Assembly (NCBI RefSeq): GCF_050789285.1
Contig: NZ_JBOUVX010000002.1
Span: 806,001 to 870,000, forward strand
Source: CAVPWP01 sp050789285
GTDB lineage: Bacteria; Pseudomonadota; Alphaproteobacteria; Rhodobacterales; Rhodobacteraceae
Length of the DNA stretch: 64,000 nt
Direction of reading: 5' to 3'
In this document: positions 34,173 to 42,661 of the stretch, piece after piece
How positions within the stretch are numbered: position 1 is the stretch's first letter
How the letters are laid out: each line of letters begins with the position of its first letter
Translations under genes and position numbers: made by a program
Notes under the pieces: generated by a model
What the model saw: the letters and a program-made list of their open reading frames with translations, nothing else
The model's database searches: none
Told to the model about the DNA's origin: nothing

Positions 34173-34375
34173 TACACGCCCCCGGAGGCGGACACGTAGA
34201 CGATGAGGCAGATCAAAAGGAAGAAGGCGACCTTCTGCATGGCGGACCCCTCTGTCAGGTCGAACGCGCCGCCAGCCCCCGCTGCCCGGCGAATGGAAAT
34301 GATCCCGGCGACGAACGTCGCGAGAACGCCGACGACGGCAAGAACCAGAAGTGCCGCAAGGGCCAGTCGCGCCAT
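34172..34375 (-). CDS. small two-helix membrane protein
   Basis: 67 residues: a first helix (about 3-26), a short polar loop GAGGAFDLTEGSA, and a second helix ending in VYVSASGGV. The stop overlaps the XpaC start (TAATG), so it is translationally coupled to the xpaC-telA operon and is its first gene. I do not recognise a family. Its size and position suggest a membrane partner of XpaC; this is inference only. Confidence 0.65.
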   Translation of the reverse strand: MARLALAALLVLAVVGVLATFVAGIISIRRAAGAGGAFDLTEGSAMQKVAFFLLICLIVYVSASGGV

Positions 34376-34508
34376 TCTACCCCACGCTCCCGTCTTTGCA
34401 TCGCAGCATAGGCCATGGCCGGGCCGCGTTCCACCAAAAGCCGACGCCCGCGGCGCATTCTGCGGACGGGGCCTTCTTCCTGTCAGAAAGGGGCGATGTG
34501 GGCCGCTT

Positions 34509-35333
34509 TCAAGGCTTTCGGCGCTTCGATGGGCGCGGGGGCTTCGATGGCGCGCGCCCGGGTGCGGCGTCCTTCCCGGCCGAAAGGCCAAGCTGCTCGC
34601 GCACGACGCGCGGCTTCACCTCGACCACGTCGCCGGGTTTCAGATCGCCCAGCTTGAACGGGCCGTAGCTGACGCGGATCAGGCGGTTGACGCTTAGCCC
34701 GATCGCCGACATCGCGCGGCGCACCTCGCGGTTCTTGCCTTCGCGCAGCGCAACCGTCAGCCAGGCGTTGGCGCCTTGCTGGCGGTCGAGCGTCACCTGC
34801 ATCGGCTGGAAGGACTCGCCGTCCACCGTGATCCCCTGGCGCAGGGGGGCAAGCGTCAGGTCGTCGGGCGCGCCCTTCACCCGGACGCGGTAGCGCCTGA
34901 GCCACCCCGACGATGGCAGTTCGAGCCGCCGCTTGATCTCGCCGTCATTGGTCAGAAGCAGCAGGCCCTCGGAGTTCAGGTCAAGTCGCCCGACAGTGTG
35001 GACGCGCGGAAGCTCTGGCGGCAGCGCGTCGAACACCGTGGGGCGGCCTTTCTCGTCCCTGGCGGATGTCACCACGCCATCGGGCTTGTGGTAAAGCCAC
35101 AGCCGCGGCGGTTCGGCCTCGGCGATGGGCTTGCCGTCGACCGTGACCCTGTCTGAAGGCGTCACGTTCAGCGCGGGGCTGGCGATCACCGTGCCGTTCA
35201 CGGCCACGCGGCCTTCGGCGATCATGCGCTCGGCTTCGCGGCGCGAAGCCACGCCGGCGCGCGACAGCACCTTGGCGATGCGGTCGCCCGGCGCGGGGGC
35301 AGAGGGCGGGTTTGGGCGCGTCTTGTCGGGCAT
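34509..35333 (-). CDS. rluB: 23S rRNA pseudouridine synthase, RluB/RsuA family
   Basis: 274 residues. An S4 RNA-binding domain (RIAKVLSRAGVASRREAERM, about 18-37) precedes the synthase domain with the catalytic motif GRLDLNSEGLLLLTNDG (about 115-131), where the Asp attacks the uracil. EGKNREVRRA is the RluB/RsuA-type signature. The basic C-terminal tail (PSKPPRPSKRRKP) may bind rRNA. RluB versus RluE/RsuA cannot be fully separated by eye, but the S4 domain and length fit RluB. Confidence 0.87.
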   Translation of the reverse strand: MPDKTRPNPPSAPAPGDRIAKVLSRAGVASRREAERMIAEGRVAVNGTVIASPALNVTPSDRVTVDGKPIAEAEPPRLWLYHKPDGVVTSARDEKGRPTVFDALPPELPRVHTVGRLDLNSEGLLLLTNDGEIKRRLELPSSGWLRRYRVRVKGAPDDLTLAPLRQGITVDGESFQPMQVTLDRQQGANAWLTVALREGKNREVRRAMSAIGLSVNRLIRVSYGPFKLGDLKPGDVVEVKPRVVREQLGLSAGKDAAPGRAPSKPPRPSKRRKP

Positions 35334-35408
35334 GACGGGGCTTTATCCCGGCCGCCGCGTCTTGGAAAGCGGCTTGAGTGGCGACGGCTTGGGGCGTAAG
35401 CCGCGCCC

Positions 35409-35858
35409 ATGGTGTTCCGCAGCCACATGGAAACCGCGCTGGCCGAGGCCCGCGCTGCCGCAGACCGCGGCGAGGTGCCCGTGGGCGCCGTCCTCGTCGG
35501 CCCGGACGGGCAGGTGCTGGCCCGCGCCGGAAACCGCACCCGCGAGTGTGCCGACCCCACCGCCCATGCCGAGATGCTGGCGATCCGCGCGGCCTGCGCG
35601 CACCTGGGGTCCGAGCGGCTGACAGGTTGCGACCTCTACGTCACGCTCGAGCCTTGCGCGATGTGCGCCGCGGCCATCGCGGCTGCACGGATCGCCCGAC
35701 TTTACTATGGCGCGTCCGACCCGAAATCGGGCGGGGTGGCGCATGGCGCGCGGGTCTTTCGCCACCCTCAGGCGCATCACGTCCCCGAGGTCTATGACGG
35801 CCTTGCCGCCGACGAGGCGGCGGGCCTTCTGTCCGACTTCTTCTGCGAGCGCCGCTAA
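35409..35858 (+). CDS. tadA: tRNA-adenosine deaminase
   Basis: 149 residues, complete. Zinc-binding HAEM (about 53-56) with the catalytic Glu and PCAMC (about 83-87) form the CDA-fold active site; VPVGAVLVGPDGQVLA is the usual N-terminal strand. The enzyme converts A34 to inosine in tRNA-Arg(ACG). The last four bases overlap the convergent sugar-isomerase-like gene. Divergent from rluB with a 75-base promoter gap. Confidence 0.92.
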   Translation: MVFRSHMETALAEARAAADRGEVPVGAVLVGPDGQVLARAGNRTRECADPTAHAEMLAIRAACAHLGSERLTGCDLYVTLEPCAMCAAAIAAARIARLYYGASDPKSGGVAHGARVFRHPQAHHVPEVYDGLAADEAAGLLSDFFCERR

Positions 35859-36592
35859 AGCCCTATGGCCTGACGCAAGGCCGCGGCATCGGGTGCGGTC
35901 GATCCCGGGTGATACTCGCATCCCAGCGCATCGAGGCGCGCGGCCTGAAGGGCGGGGATCAGCGCGCGATAGTCCGGACCTTCGCCCCCCGGCGCGCCGC
36001 GCGACGGGAAGGACGCGATCTGCACATGCGCGATCCGGTCCCCGTGCCGCGCGATCAGGTCGGCCGGATCGTCGCCTTCGGCCAGCACGTGGTAGACATC
36101 CATCAGGATCCCAAGATTGGGCCGACGCGCCGTGTCGAGAAGCCGCGCCGCGTCGTCGACCCGGCTCAGGACGTAGCCCGGCACCCGCGCCTGGCTGATC
36201 GGTTCGACCAGAACCGTGCGGTCCGTCAGGTCGGCGAAGCGGGCAAGGTTCGCGGCGAAGACCGAGGCCGATCCCTCGCCGGTTCCCGCCATGACGTGGA
36301 TCGCGCGAGCGTCGACCGCCTCGGCGGCTGCGAGGGCGTCGCGGAAATCGCCAAGGGCCGTCGCCTCCCGCCCCGGAAGGGCGGCGCAGCCGAAGCCCGG
36401 ACCCATCCGCACATTGAGCGACAGGACCGGAAGCCCCGTTGCCGCAAGCGCGGCCGTGATCGTATCGGCGTCGCCCGACTGCACCTCGTCGTGGAACTCG
36501 ACCGCGTCGAAGCCCGCGTTCGCCGCCGCGCGGATGCGGTCGGGGAAGGGCAAGTCGGTGAAGAGGTAGCCGGTATTGGCCGACAGCCGCAT
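35855..36592 (-). CDS. hyi: hydroxypyruvate isomerase-like TIM-barrel protein
   Basis: 245 residues starting MRLSANTGYLFTDLPF. The AP-endonuclease-2/xylose isomerase-like barrel is indicated by FDAVEFHDEV (about 34-43), TVLVEPISQARVPGY (about 132-146), ILMDVYHVLAEGDD (about 170-183) and CEYHPGST (about 227-234), which give the Glu/Asp/His metal ligands. Hydroxypyruvate isomerases share this exact spacing, e.g. VEPIN followed by Gly-Tyr. It starts five bases after the UPF0173 hydrolase gene. The precise substrate is not proven. Confidence 0.78.
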   Translation of the reverse strand: MRLSANTGYLFTDLPFPDRIRAAANAGFDAVEFHDEVQSGDADTITAALAATGLPVLSLNVRMGPGFGCAALPGREATALGDFRDALAAAEAVDARAIHVMAGTGEGSASVFAANLARFADLTDRTVLVEPISQARVPGYVLSRVDDAARLLDTARRPNLGILMDVYHVLAEGDDPADLIARHGDRIAHVQIASFPSRGAPGGEGPDYRALIPALQAARLDALGCEYHPGSTAPDAAALRQAIGL

Positions 36593-36597
36593 CCCGC

Positions 36598-37290
36598 CTA
36601 GACCTCGATCGCGACCAGCACCTGCGGTTCGCGCACCTCGACCCCCGGCAGCCCCGCCTTCAGCGCCTCGGCATCCTGCGCCAGAAGCGGGAAGGTTCGG
36701 TAGTGGCAGGGGATCACCAGCTTGAAGTCGAAGAACTTCTGCGCCGCCCAGGCCGCCGCCTTCATGTCCATCGTGAAGTGCCCGCCTGCGCAGAGAATGC
36801 CGATGTCGGGGGCATGGTATTCGCCCATCCAGCCCATGTCCGCCATGATCGTTGTGTCGCCCGAGACATAGATCGTATGACCTTCGCCCGCGATCATGAA
36901 ACCTGCCTCGGCGCCGGCGTACATCGGCCCCCGGTCCGTCCCGATGGACGAGGAATGGACCGCGTTCACCATCGTCACCGCGACCTCGCCCAGCGTGATC
37001 GTGCCGCCCTTGTTGAAGCCTACCCCGGTGATCCCTTCGGATGCCTCCCAATGACTGATGAGGTCGTAGATGCCCGCCACCGGCACGCCAAGCTCGCGCG
37101 AGATCGCGATGGCATCGGCCGAATGATCGCCGTGGCCGTGGGTCAGAAGGATGGCCGTGGCGCCCTCGATGGCCTCGGACCGGCGGCCCTCGGGGAACAT
37201 CGGATTGCCGGTCAGCCAGGGGTCGACCAGCAGGACCTGCCCGCCGATCTCGATGCGAAAGCCGGAATGACCGAGCCAGATGATTTTCAT
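36598..37290 (-). CDS. UPF0173 metallo-beta-lactamase-fold hydrolase
   Basis: 230 residues. MKIIWLGHSGFRIE is the typical start of UPF0173. The metal motif is THGHGDHSAD (about 50-59), followed by NAVHSSS, the YVSGDTT Asp ligand (about 141-147) and IPCHYRTFP (about 193-201). It should hydrolyse a phosphoester or thioester with two metals; substrate unknown. It forms a two-gene operon with the hyi-like gene. Confidence 0.88.
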   Translation of the reverse strand: MKIIWLGHSGFRIEIGGQVLLVDPWLTGNPMFPEGRRSEAIEGATAILLTHGHGDHSADAIAISRELGVPVAGIYDLISHWEASEGITGVGFNKGGTITLGEVAVTMVNAVHSSSIGTDRGPMYAGAEAGFMIAGEGHTIYVSGDTTIMADMGWMGEYHAPDIGILCAGGHFTMDMKAAAWAAQKFFDFKLVIPCHYRTFPLLAQDAEALKAGLPGVEVREPQVLVAIEV

Positions 37291-37345
37291 TGGGTCCTCC
37301 CTATGTCGTCGGAAGAAGACTTAGCAGGTTCGGCGGGGCAGTCAC

Positions 37346-37996
37346 ATGGATTGGACGCAAGCGATCGACGCCTATTGCGAAAGGACCGACCCGTCGTTCT
37401 GGTCCGAGCCGGTCAATGCCCTGACAAACGCGGCCTTCCTGATCGCGGCCGCCGTCATGGTCCGGCGGGTGCGCGGGCAGGGGCTGCCGATCGCGATGGC
37501 TCTGGTCGCGATCCTTGCCGCGATCGGAATCGGGTCGTTCCTCTTCCACACCGTCGCCACCCCCTGGGCGGCGCTGGCCGATAGCCTGCCCATCGCCCTT
37601 TACATCCTGGTCTACCTTTTCGCGGCGAACCTGCATTTCTGGAACTGGCCGCTTTGGGGCGCGATCCTTGGCACGCTGGCCTTCTTCCCCTATGCGGCGC
37701 TGACGGTGCCGCTGTTCCAGTCCTTGCCGTTCTTTGTGATCTCGGCGGGCTACTGGCCGGTGCCGCTTCTGATCGCCGTCTATGGGGTGCTCCTGCGCCA
37801 TCGTGCGCCCGGGACGGCACGCGGGCTTCTGATCGGCGCGGCGATCCTGACGTTGTCGCTTGTCCTGCGCTCGCTCGACGAACCTCTCTGCACCGCGATC
37901 CCGGTCGGCACGCATTTCTGGTGGCATATCCTCAACGCGATCATGCTGGGCTGGATGATCGAGGTCTATCGGCGTCACCGCCTTGCCCATCGCTGA
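37346..37996 (+). CDS. ceramidase-like integral membrane protein
   Basis: 216 residues, about seven membrane helices. WSEPVNALTNAAFLIAA (about 19-35) and SFLFHTVATPWAALADSLPI (about 63-82) match the CREST/alkaline ceramidase pattern with Ser, His and Asp in the membrane, and HFWWHILNAIMLGWMI near the C-terminus supplies the two further metal-binding His positions. Members hydrolyse amide bonds of lipids such as ceramides. In Rhodobacterales the lipid substrate is unclear. Confidence 0.78.
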   Translation: MDWTQAIDAYCERTDPSFWSEPVNALTNAAFLIAAAVMVRRVRGQGLPIAMALVAILAAIGIGSFLFHTVATPWAALADSLPIALYILVYLFAANLHFWNWPLWGAILGTLAFFPYAALTVPLFQSLPFFVISAGYWPVPLLIAVYGVLLRHRAPGTARGLLIGAAILTLSLVLRSLDEPLCTAIPVGTHFWWHILNAIMLGWMIEVYRRHRLAHR

Positions 37997-38171
37997 AGCT
38001 CGCCGGAAGGCCGTGCTGTCGCAACGACCTGGTGGCGGGGCCGGGCGACGCCGGCAAGCCGTGGCGGTCTCTGCGCCTGTCCCGGATGGATCCCGTTCAA
38101 TTTTCCTTCCCTCGCCTTGCGGCAGCGCGTCGCGCGGTCTAAACGCCACGCTGGACAGAACGGAGCGCCCG

Positions 38172-38459
38172 ATGTCGATCGATCTCAAGACCGCGGCCCA
38201 TGTGGCGAAGCTGGCCCGTATCCGGGTCGAGGATGCCGACCTTCCCGCGCTTGCGGGCGAGTTCAACACGATCCTTGGCTTCATCGAGCAGCTGAACGAA
38301 GTCGACGTCTCGACCGTCGAGCCGATGACCAGCGTCACGCCGATGCGGCTGAAGCGGCGTGAGGACGAGGTGAGCGCGGGCGGAATTCAGGAGAAGATCC
38401 TCAAGAACGCCCCCGACGCGCGCGAAGGCTTCTTCGCGGTTCCGAAGGTGGTCGAATGA
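38172..38459 (+). CDS. gatC: Asp/Glu-tRNA amidotransferase subunit C
   Basis: 95 residues, complete. [20 protein letters not shown] (about 10-29) and the central [17 protein letters not shown] are typical of GatC, the small clamp that holds GatA and GatB together. Its stop overlaps the gatA start (ATGA). gatB is not adjacent and not in the window, which is common in this group. Start at 38172 fits the usual MSIDLKTA N-terminus. Confidence 0.93.
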   Translation: MSIDLKTAAHVAKLARIRVEDADLPALAGEFNTILGFIEQLNEVDVSTVEPMTSVTPMRLKRREDEVSAGGIQEKILKNAPDAREGFFAVPKVVE

Positions 38460-39940
38460 CGCGTGACCTGACCGCCCTGACCATCGCCGAAGCGCGCGAC
38501 CACCTGCGCGCGGGCGACATCACCGCGACCGATCTGACGGCAGCCTGCCTGACCGCCATCGAGGGGGCAGGGGCGCTCAACGCCTTCGTCCACCACACGC
38601 CCGAGATCGCCGAGGAACACGCCCGGATCGCCGATCAGCGCCTCCGCCAGGGCAACGCGCCCGACATGTGCGGGATCCCGATCGGCATCAAGGACCTGTT
38701 CTGCACCCATGGCGTCGCCAGCCAGGCGGGTTCGCGCATCCTCGAAGGCTTCCGGCCGGAATACGAATCCACCGTCACCCAGAACCTTTTCGACGCCGGC
38801 GCGGTGATGCTGGGCAAGCTGAACATGGACGAATTCGCCATGGGTTCGTCGAACGAAACCTCGGTCTACGGACCCGCGGTGAACCCCTGGAAGGTCGACG
38901 ACCGGGCGTTGACCCCAGGCGGATCCTCGGGCGGCTCGGCCGCGGCCGTGGCGGCGGATCTGTGCCTTGCGGCAACGGGCACCGACACGGGCGGGTCGAT
39001 CCGGCAGCCGGCGGCCTTCGTCGGCATCACCGGCCTCAAGCCTACATACGGGCGCTGCTCGCGCTGGGGGATCGTGGCCTTCGCCTCGTCCCTCGACCAG
39101 GCCGGGCCGATGACCAAGGACGTGCGCGACTGCGCGATCATGCTGAAGGCGATGGCCGGGCACGATCCGAAGGATTCGACCAGCGCCGATCTTCCCGTCC
39201 CCGATTTCGAGGCGATGCTGAGCGGCGACATCCGCGGCAAGACCATCGGCATTCCCCGCGAATACCGTATGGACGGCATGCCCGACGAGATCGAGGCGCT
39301 TTGGGCGCACGGCCGCGCCATGCTTCAGGACGCAGGCGCGAAGATCGTGGACATCTCGCTGCCGCACACGAAATACGCGCTTCCCGCCTATTACGTCATC
39401 GCCCCGGCCGAGGCCTCGTCGAACCTGGCGCGCTACGACGGCGTGCGCTACGGGCGCCGCGCGAAACTCGCCCAGGGCGACGGCATCACCGAGATGTACG
39501 AAAAGACACGGGCCGAAGGGTTCGGCCCCGAGGTGCGGCGCCGGATCATGGTCGGGACCTATGTCCTGTCGGCGGGCTTTTACGACGCCTACTACAACCG
39601 CGCCCGCAAGGTCCGCGCGCTGATCCGCAAGGACTTCGAGGATGTCTTCGCGCAGGGCGTCGACGCCATCCTGACGCCCGCCACCCCGTCGGCCGCCTTC
39701 GGCCTGGGCGAAATGGCAAGCGCGGATCCGGTACAGATGTATCTCAACGACGTCTTCACCGTGACGGTAAACCTGGCCGGGTTGCCGGGCGTCGCGGTGC
39801 CCGCCGGGCTTGACGGGAAGGGCCTGCCGCTGGGCCTTCAGCTGATCGGCCGCCCGTGGGAGGAAGGCGACCTGCTGAACACCGCCTATGCGCTGGAACG
39901 CGCCGCGGGCTTTGTTTCCAAGCCTGCGAAATGGTGGTAA
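38456..39940 (+). CDS. gatA: Asp/Glu-tRNA amidotransferase subunit A
   Basis: 494 residues. [10 protein letters not shown] holds the catalytic Lys (about 80), and the amidase signature [18 protein letters not shown] (about 162-179) with [12 protein letters not shown] supplies the Ser-cisSer-Lys triad. The subunit releases ammonia from glutamine for conversion of Glu-tRNA-Gln or Asp-tRNA-Asn. It overlaps gatC by four bases. A lipoprotein gene follows after 41 bases on the same strand. Confidence 0.95.
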   Translation: MTRDLTALTIAEARDHLRAGDITATDLTAACLTAIEGAGALNAFVHHTPEIAEEHARIADQRLRQGNAPDMCGIPIGIKDLFCTHGVASQAGSRILEGFRPEYESTVTQNLFDAGAVMLGKLNMDEFAMGSSNETSVYGPAVNPWKVDDRALTPGGSSGGSAAAVAADLCLAATGTDTGGSIRQPAAFVGITGLKPTYGRCSRWGIVAFASSLDQAGPMTKDVRDCAIMLKAMAGHDPKDSTSADLPVPDFEAMLSGDIRGKTIGIPREYRMDGMPDEIEALWAHGRAMLQDAGAKIVDISLPHTKYALPAYYVIAPAEASSNLARYDGVRYGRRAKLAQGDGITEMYEKTRAEGFGPEVRRRIMVGTYVLSAGFYDAYYNRARKVRALIRKDFEDVFAQGVDAILTPATPSAAFGLGEMASADPVQMYLNDVFTVTVNLAGLPGVAVPAGLDGKGLPLGLQLIGRPWEEGDLLNTAYALERAAGFVSKPAKWW

Positions 39941-39981
39941 TCACGCGAAACGAACGAAACCGGGCAAACAGGCACAACGTC

Positions 39982-40686
39982 ATGCATCTTGGCAAAGCGA
40001 TGATCGGCGCATGTCTCGTCCTTGCGGCCTGCGCGCCGTCGGTGCCGGACTCGGCGGCCGGGGTCGGGTTCGACGACTACACGTCCTATCAAACCAGCCG
40101 CGAGGCCGAGCTTGCCGGCCGCCCCGCGCCGGTCCCCGAGGGGCCACAGATCGCGCAAGAGACGATGGCCGCGCTTGGCACGACGGCCCCGCTGTCGGCG
40201 ACGGCGCCCGGAGGTGTCGCGGTCGCGGCCGCGCCCGCGGCCACCCCCATGTCCGCTCCAGCCGCTGCGCCTGCCGCGACGAGCAATGCCGGGATTTCCG
40301 ACGAACAGAACTTCGACGCGGTCAGCGCGCGCGAGTCGATCGAAAGCGATGCCGCGCGCATCGCCCAGAACCGCCAGGCCTATGTCGTGATCCAGCCCAC
40401 GTCCTTGCCGACCCGTCCCGAGGACGGGCGCCCGAACATCGTGGCCTTCGCCCTTGCCACGAACAACCCGGTCGGCACGCAGCTTTACTCGCGTTCGGGC
40501 CTGAACGCGCAATCCCGCTATGACCGCGCTTGCATGCGGTTCGCCTCGCCCGATCTCGCGCAGGAGGAATTCCTGGCCTCGGGCGGACCCGAGCGGGACC
40601 GGCTTGGCGTCGACCCGGACGGCGACGGCTATGCCTGCTGGTGGGATCCCACACCTTTCCGCGCGGCGCGGGCCGCCGGCGGGTGA
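39982..40686 (+). CDS. lipoprotein with excalibur-like calcium loop
   Basis: 234 residues. Start MHLGKAMIGACLVLAACAPS gives a signal peptide with a lipobox (Cys at about 18). A Pro/Ala-rich low-complexity segment (about 60-105) leads to a C-terminal region where DRACMRFASPDLAQEEFLA is followed by DPDGDGYACWWDPTPFR. The paired Cys and DxDxDG loop match the excalibur calcium-binding motif. The ATG at 39982 is the one directly before the signal sequence. The stop overlaps the amidase start. Likely anchored to the outer membrane and facing the peptidoglycan. Confidence 0.75.
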   Translation: MHLGKAMIGACLVLAACAPSVPDSAAGVGFDDYTSYQTSREAELAGRPAPVPEGPQIAQETMAALGTTAPLSATAPGGVAVAAAPAATPMSAPAAAPAATSNAGISDEQNFDAVSARESIESDAARIAQNRQAYVVIQPTSLPTRPEDGRPNIVAFALATNNPVGTQLYSRSGLNAQSRYDRACMRFASPDLAQEEFLASGGPERDRLGVDPDGDGYACWWDPTPFRAARAAGG

Positions 40687-41342
40687 TCGAGCATCCTTCG
40701 CCCAATTTCGGGCCAAGGCGCGACGGGCTGACGCCCGCGCTGATCGTGCTTCACTACACGGCCATGCAGGACGCGGGCGCGGCGTTGCAGCGCCTGTGCG
40801 ATCCTGCGTCCGAGGTGTCGGCCCATTACCTGGTGGGGGCAGACGGCACGCTCTGGCGGCTGGTCCCGGACGAAATGCGGGCCTGGCACGCCGGGGCAGG
40901 GGCCTGGGGCGGCGCCGGGGACGTGAACTCGCGGTCGATCGGGGTCGAACTTGACAACGACGGGGCCTCGCCCTTCCCCGAGGCGCAGATGGCCGCGCTC
41001 GAGCGGCTTCTGGACCGGCTTATGGCGCGCTGGGCGATTTCGCCCTCGGGCGTCATCGCGCATTCCGACATGGCGCCGGATCGCAAGGCCGATCCCGGTC
41101 CGCGGTTCGACTGGCGGCGGCTGGCCCGCGGCGGGCGCGCCGTCTGGCCTGCGGCAGCTGCGCCGGGGGACTTCCTATCGGATGCCGCCGCCGCCGGCTA
41201 TCCCGTCGAAGCCGGTCCTGACCTTGTCCTTGCGGCGTTTCGCCTGCGCTTTCGCCCCGGTGCCGCGGGGCCGCTGGCGCCCGAGGACCGTGCCCTGATG
41301 GCTGGCCTCGCCGCCATTGACGCGGGCGCCGCCAGTGCCTAA
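40683..41342 (+). CDS. N-acetylmuramoyl-L-alanine amidase (AmiD type)
   Basis: 219 residues from a GTG at 40683 overlapping the lipoprotein stop (GTGA). The amidase_2 zinc site is visible: IVLHYTAM (His, about 21-28), VELDNDG, and AHSDMAPDRKADPGPRFDW (His and Asp region, about 120-138). VSAHYLVGADGTLWRLV is the usual second strand. It cleaves the lactyl-peptide bond of muropeptides. No signal peptide is visible, so it is either cytoplasmic (AmpD-like recycling) or depends on another route. The rnpB gene starts eight bases after its stop. Confidence 0.87.
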   Translation: MIEHPSPNFGPRRDGLTPALIVLHYTAMQDAGAALQRLCDPASEVSAHYLVGADGTLWRLVPDEMRAWHAGAGAWGGAGDVNSRSIGVELDNDGASPFPEAQMAALERLLDRLMARWAISPSGVIAHSDMAPDRKADPGPRFDWRRLARGGRAVWPAAAAPGDFLSDAAAAGYPVEAGPDLVLAAFRLRFRPGAAGPLAPEDRALMAGLAAIDAGAASA

Positions 41343-41345
41343 CTC
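41317..41345 (+). promoter_or_regulatory. candidate rnpB promoter inside the amidase 3' end
   Basis: TTGACG at 41317-41322 and TAACTC at 41340-41345 are 17 bases apart and end six bases before the predicted 5' end of the RNase P RNA at about 41351. The -10 hexamer includes the TAA stop codon of the amidase gene. The -35 is strong (five of six), the -10 weak; position relative to rnpB is the best support. Confidence 0.5.
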
Positions 41346-41350
41346 GGGAC

Positions 41351-41730
41351 GGCGTGCGGAAGGCTGGATGGCCGCGGCCTGTCGGGGGCAACCCCGGAGG
41401 TCGAGGAAAGTCCGGACTCCATGAAGCAACGGTGCCGGGTAACGCCCGGGCGGGGAAACCCGACGGAAAGCGCCACAGAGAACGAGACCGCCCCGGCAAG
41501 CCGGGGCAAGGGTGAAACGGTGGGGTAAGAGCCCACCGCGTCCCTGGCGACAGGGACGGCATGGCAAGCCCCACCGGGAGCAATGCCGAATAGGGACGCC
41601 GCCATGGGCCGCTTCAGCCTGGGCGTCCGGGTAGGCAGCTAAAGCGCGTCGGCAACGGCGGGCTCAGAGGAATGGTCATCCAGGGGAGCGATCCCCGGAC
41701 AGAATCCGGCTTACAGGCCCTCCGCACGCC
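41351..41730 (+). ncRNA. rnpB: RNase P RNA
   Basis: A bacterial type A RNase P RNA. The conserved core is directly readable: GAGGAAAGTCCGGACTCC near 41402, AGGGTGAAACGGTGGGGTAA near 41510, and the 3' universal segment CAGAATCCGGCTTACAGGCC near 41700. The 5' GGCGTGCGG pairs with the 3' CCGCACGCC to close helix P1, which sets both ends within a few bases. The RNA is the catalytic subunit that matures tRNA 5' ends. Confidence 0.95.
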
Positions 41731-41839
41731 TCTATCGTCCTGACGGATCGCGATTGTCTGTTACACTCGCCGTGCCATACTGGCCGCGATTGGCCGGACG
41801 GTCTTTGCACAAGAGCCATTTCAACCGGGAGGAAGAGAG

Positions 41840-42544
41840 ATGAGTTTCGTCAAGACGCTAGCGACACTTGCGGCGGGGTTCGCCGCCGCGAAGGGGGTCG
41901 AGCAATACAAGAAGATGGGCGGCATGGCGGGGGTGAAGGATGCCGTGAAGGGCAACGAATCGCTCGCCGGCATGTCGAAGCAGATGGACGAGATGTTTGC
42001 CCGGATGGGCATGCCCGACGCAAGCAAGAACCTGAAGGGAATGCTCGACCAGCTTGGCGTGAATGCCGACAAGGGCGGCGAGGCGGCGATGGCGGGTCTG
42101 GGCGGGCTCATGGCCGCGCTCGGGGGGGCCACGGCGGCCGGGACAAGCACCGCAGCCGACATGCTGGACAGCCTGACCGGCAACAAGGCCGCCTCGACCA
42201 CGGTCGAGGACAACGCCCGCCTTATGATCCGCGCAATGATCCAGGCCGCCAAGGCCGATGGCGAGATCGACGCCGAAGAGCGGCAGAAGATCCTCGATCA
42301 CCTCGAAGGCGCGGGACCCGAGGAAATCGCTTATGTGCGTGAACAGCTGGCCGCGCCGCTTGATCTTGAGGGTCTTGTGTCGGACACGCAGGACAACGCC
42401 CGGTCGCAGGTCTATGCGATGTCGGCGATGGCGGTGCGCATCGACAGCGACGCCGAGCGCGAGTACCTGAACGCGCTTGCGCGGGGTCTGGGCCTCAGCG
42501 ATGCGGCGCAGGCACGCATCCATCAGGCGATGGGCATCGGTTAG
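41840..42544 (+). CDS. DUF533 / TerB-like protein
   Basis: 234 residues; GGGAGGAAGAG lies just upstream of the ATG at 41840. An N-terminal glycine/alanine-rich amphipathic region (about 1-115) with several Met-Gly repeats is followed by a TerB-like helical domain: NARLMIRAMIQAAKADGEID (about 125-144) with the acidic DGEIDAEERQKIL metal-site motif. Such YebE/DUF533 proteins are inner-membrane associated; role unknown. It has its own unit between rnpB and rpmG. Confidence 0.82.
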   Translation: MSFVKTLATLAAGFAAAKGVEQYKKMGGMAGVKDAVKGNESLAGMSKQMDEMFARMGMPDASKNLKGMLDQLGVNADKGGEAAMAGLGGLMAALGGATAAGTSTAADMLDSLTGNKAASTTVEDNARLMIRAMIQAAKADGEIDAEERQKILDHLEGAGPEEIAYVREQLAAPLDLEGLVSDTQDNARSQVYAMSAMAVRIDSDAEREYLNALARGLGLSDAAQARIHQAMGIG

Positions 42545-42579
42545 GCGGCGGTGGCGTGGAACAGGGGCCCAGAATCCGG

Positions 42580-42607
42580 TTGACACCGAAGCGGCGATGG
42601 CTAGAAC
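42580..42607 (+). promoter_or_regulatory. candidate sigma-70 promoter of rpmG
   Basis: TTGACA at 42580-42585 and TAGAAC at 42602-42607 with 16 bases between. This gives a start near 42614 and a leader of about 48 bases to the rpmG ATG. The gap sits between DUF533 and rpmG, and a strong separate promoter is expected for a ribosomal protein gene. Confidence 0.65.
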
Positions 42608-42661
42608 GCGGGCTTCAAGGATTCCACGGGCGGTGTCGCCGCCCGGCGCAGGAGAGTGACC

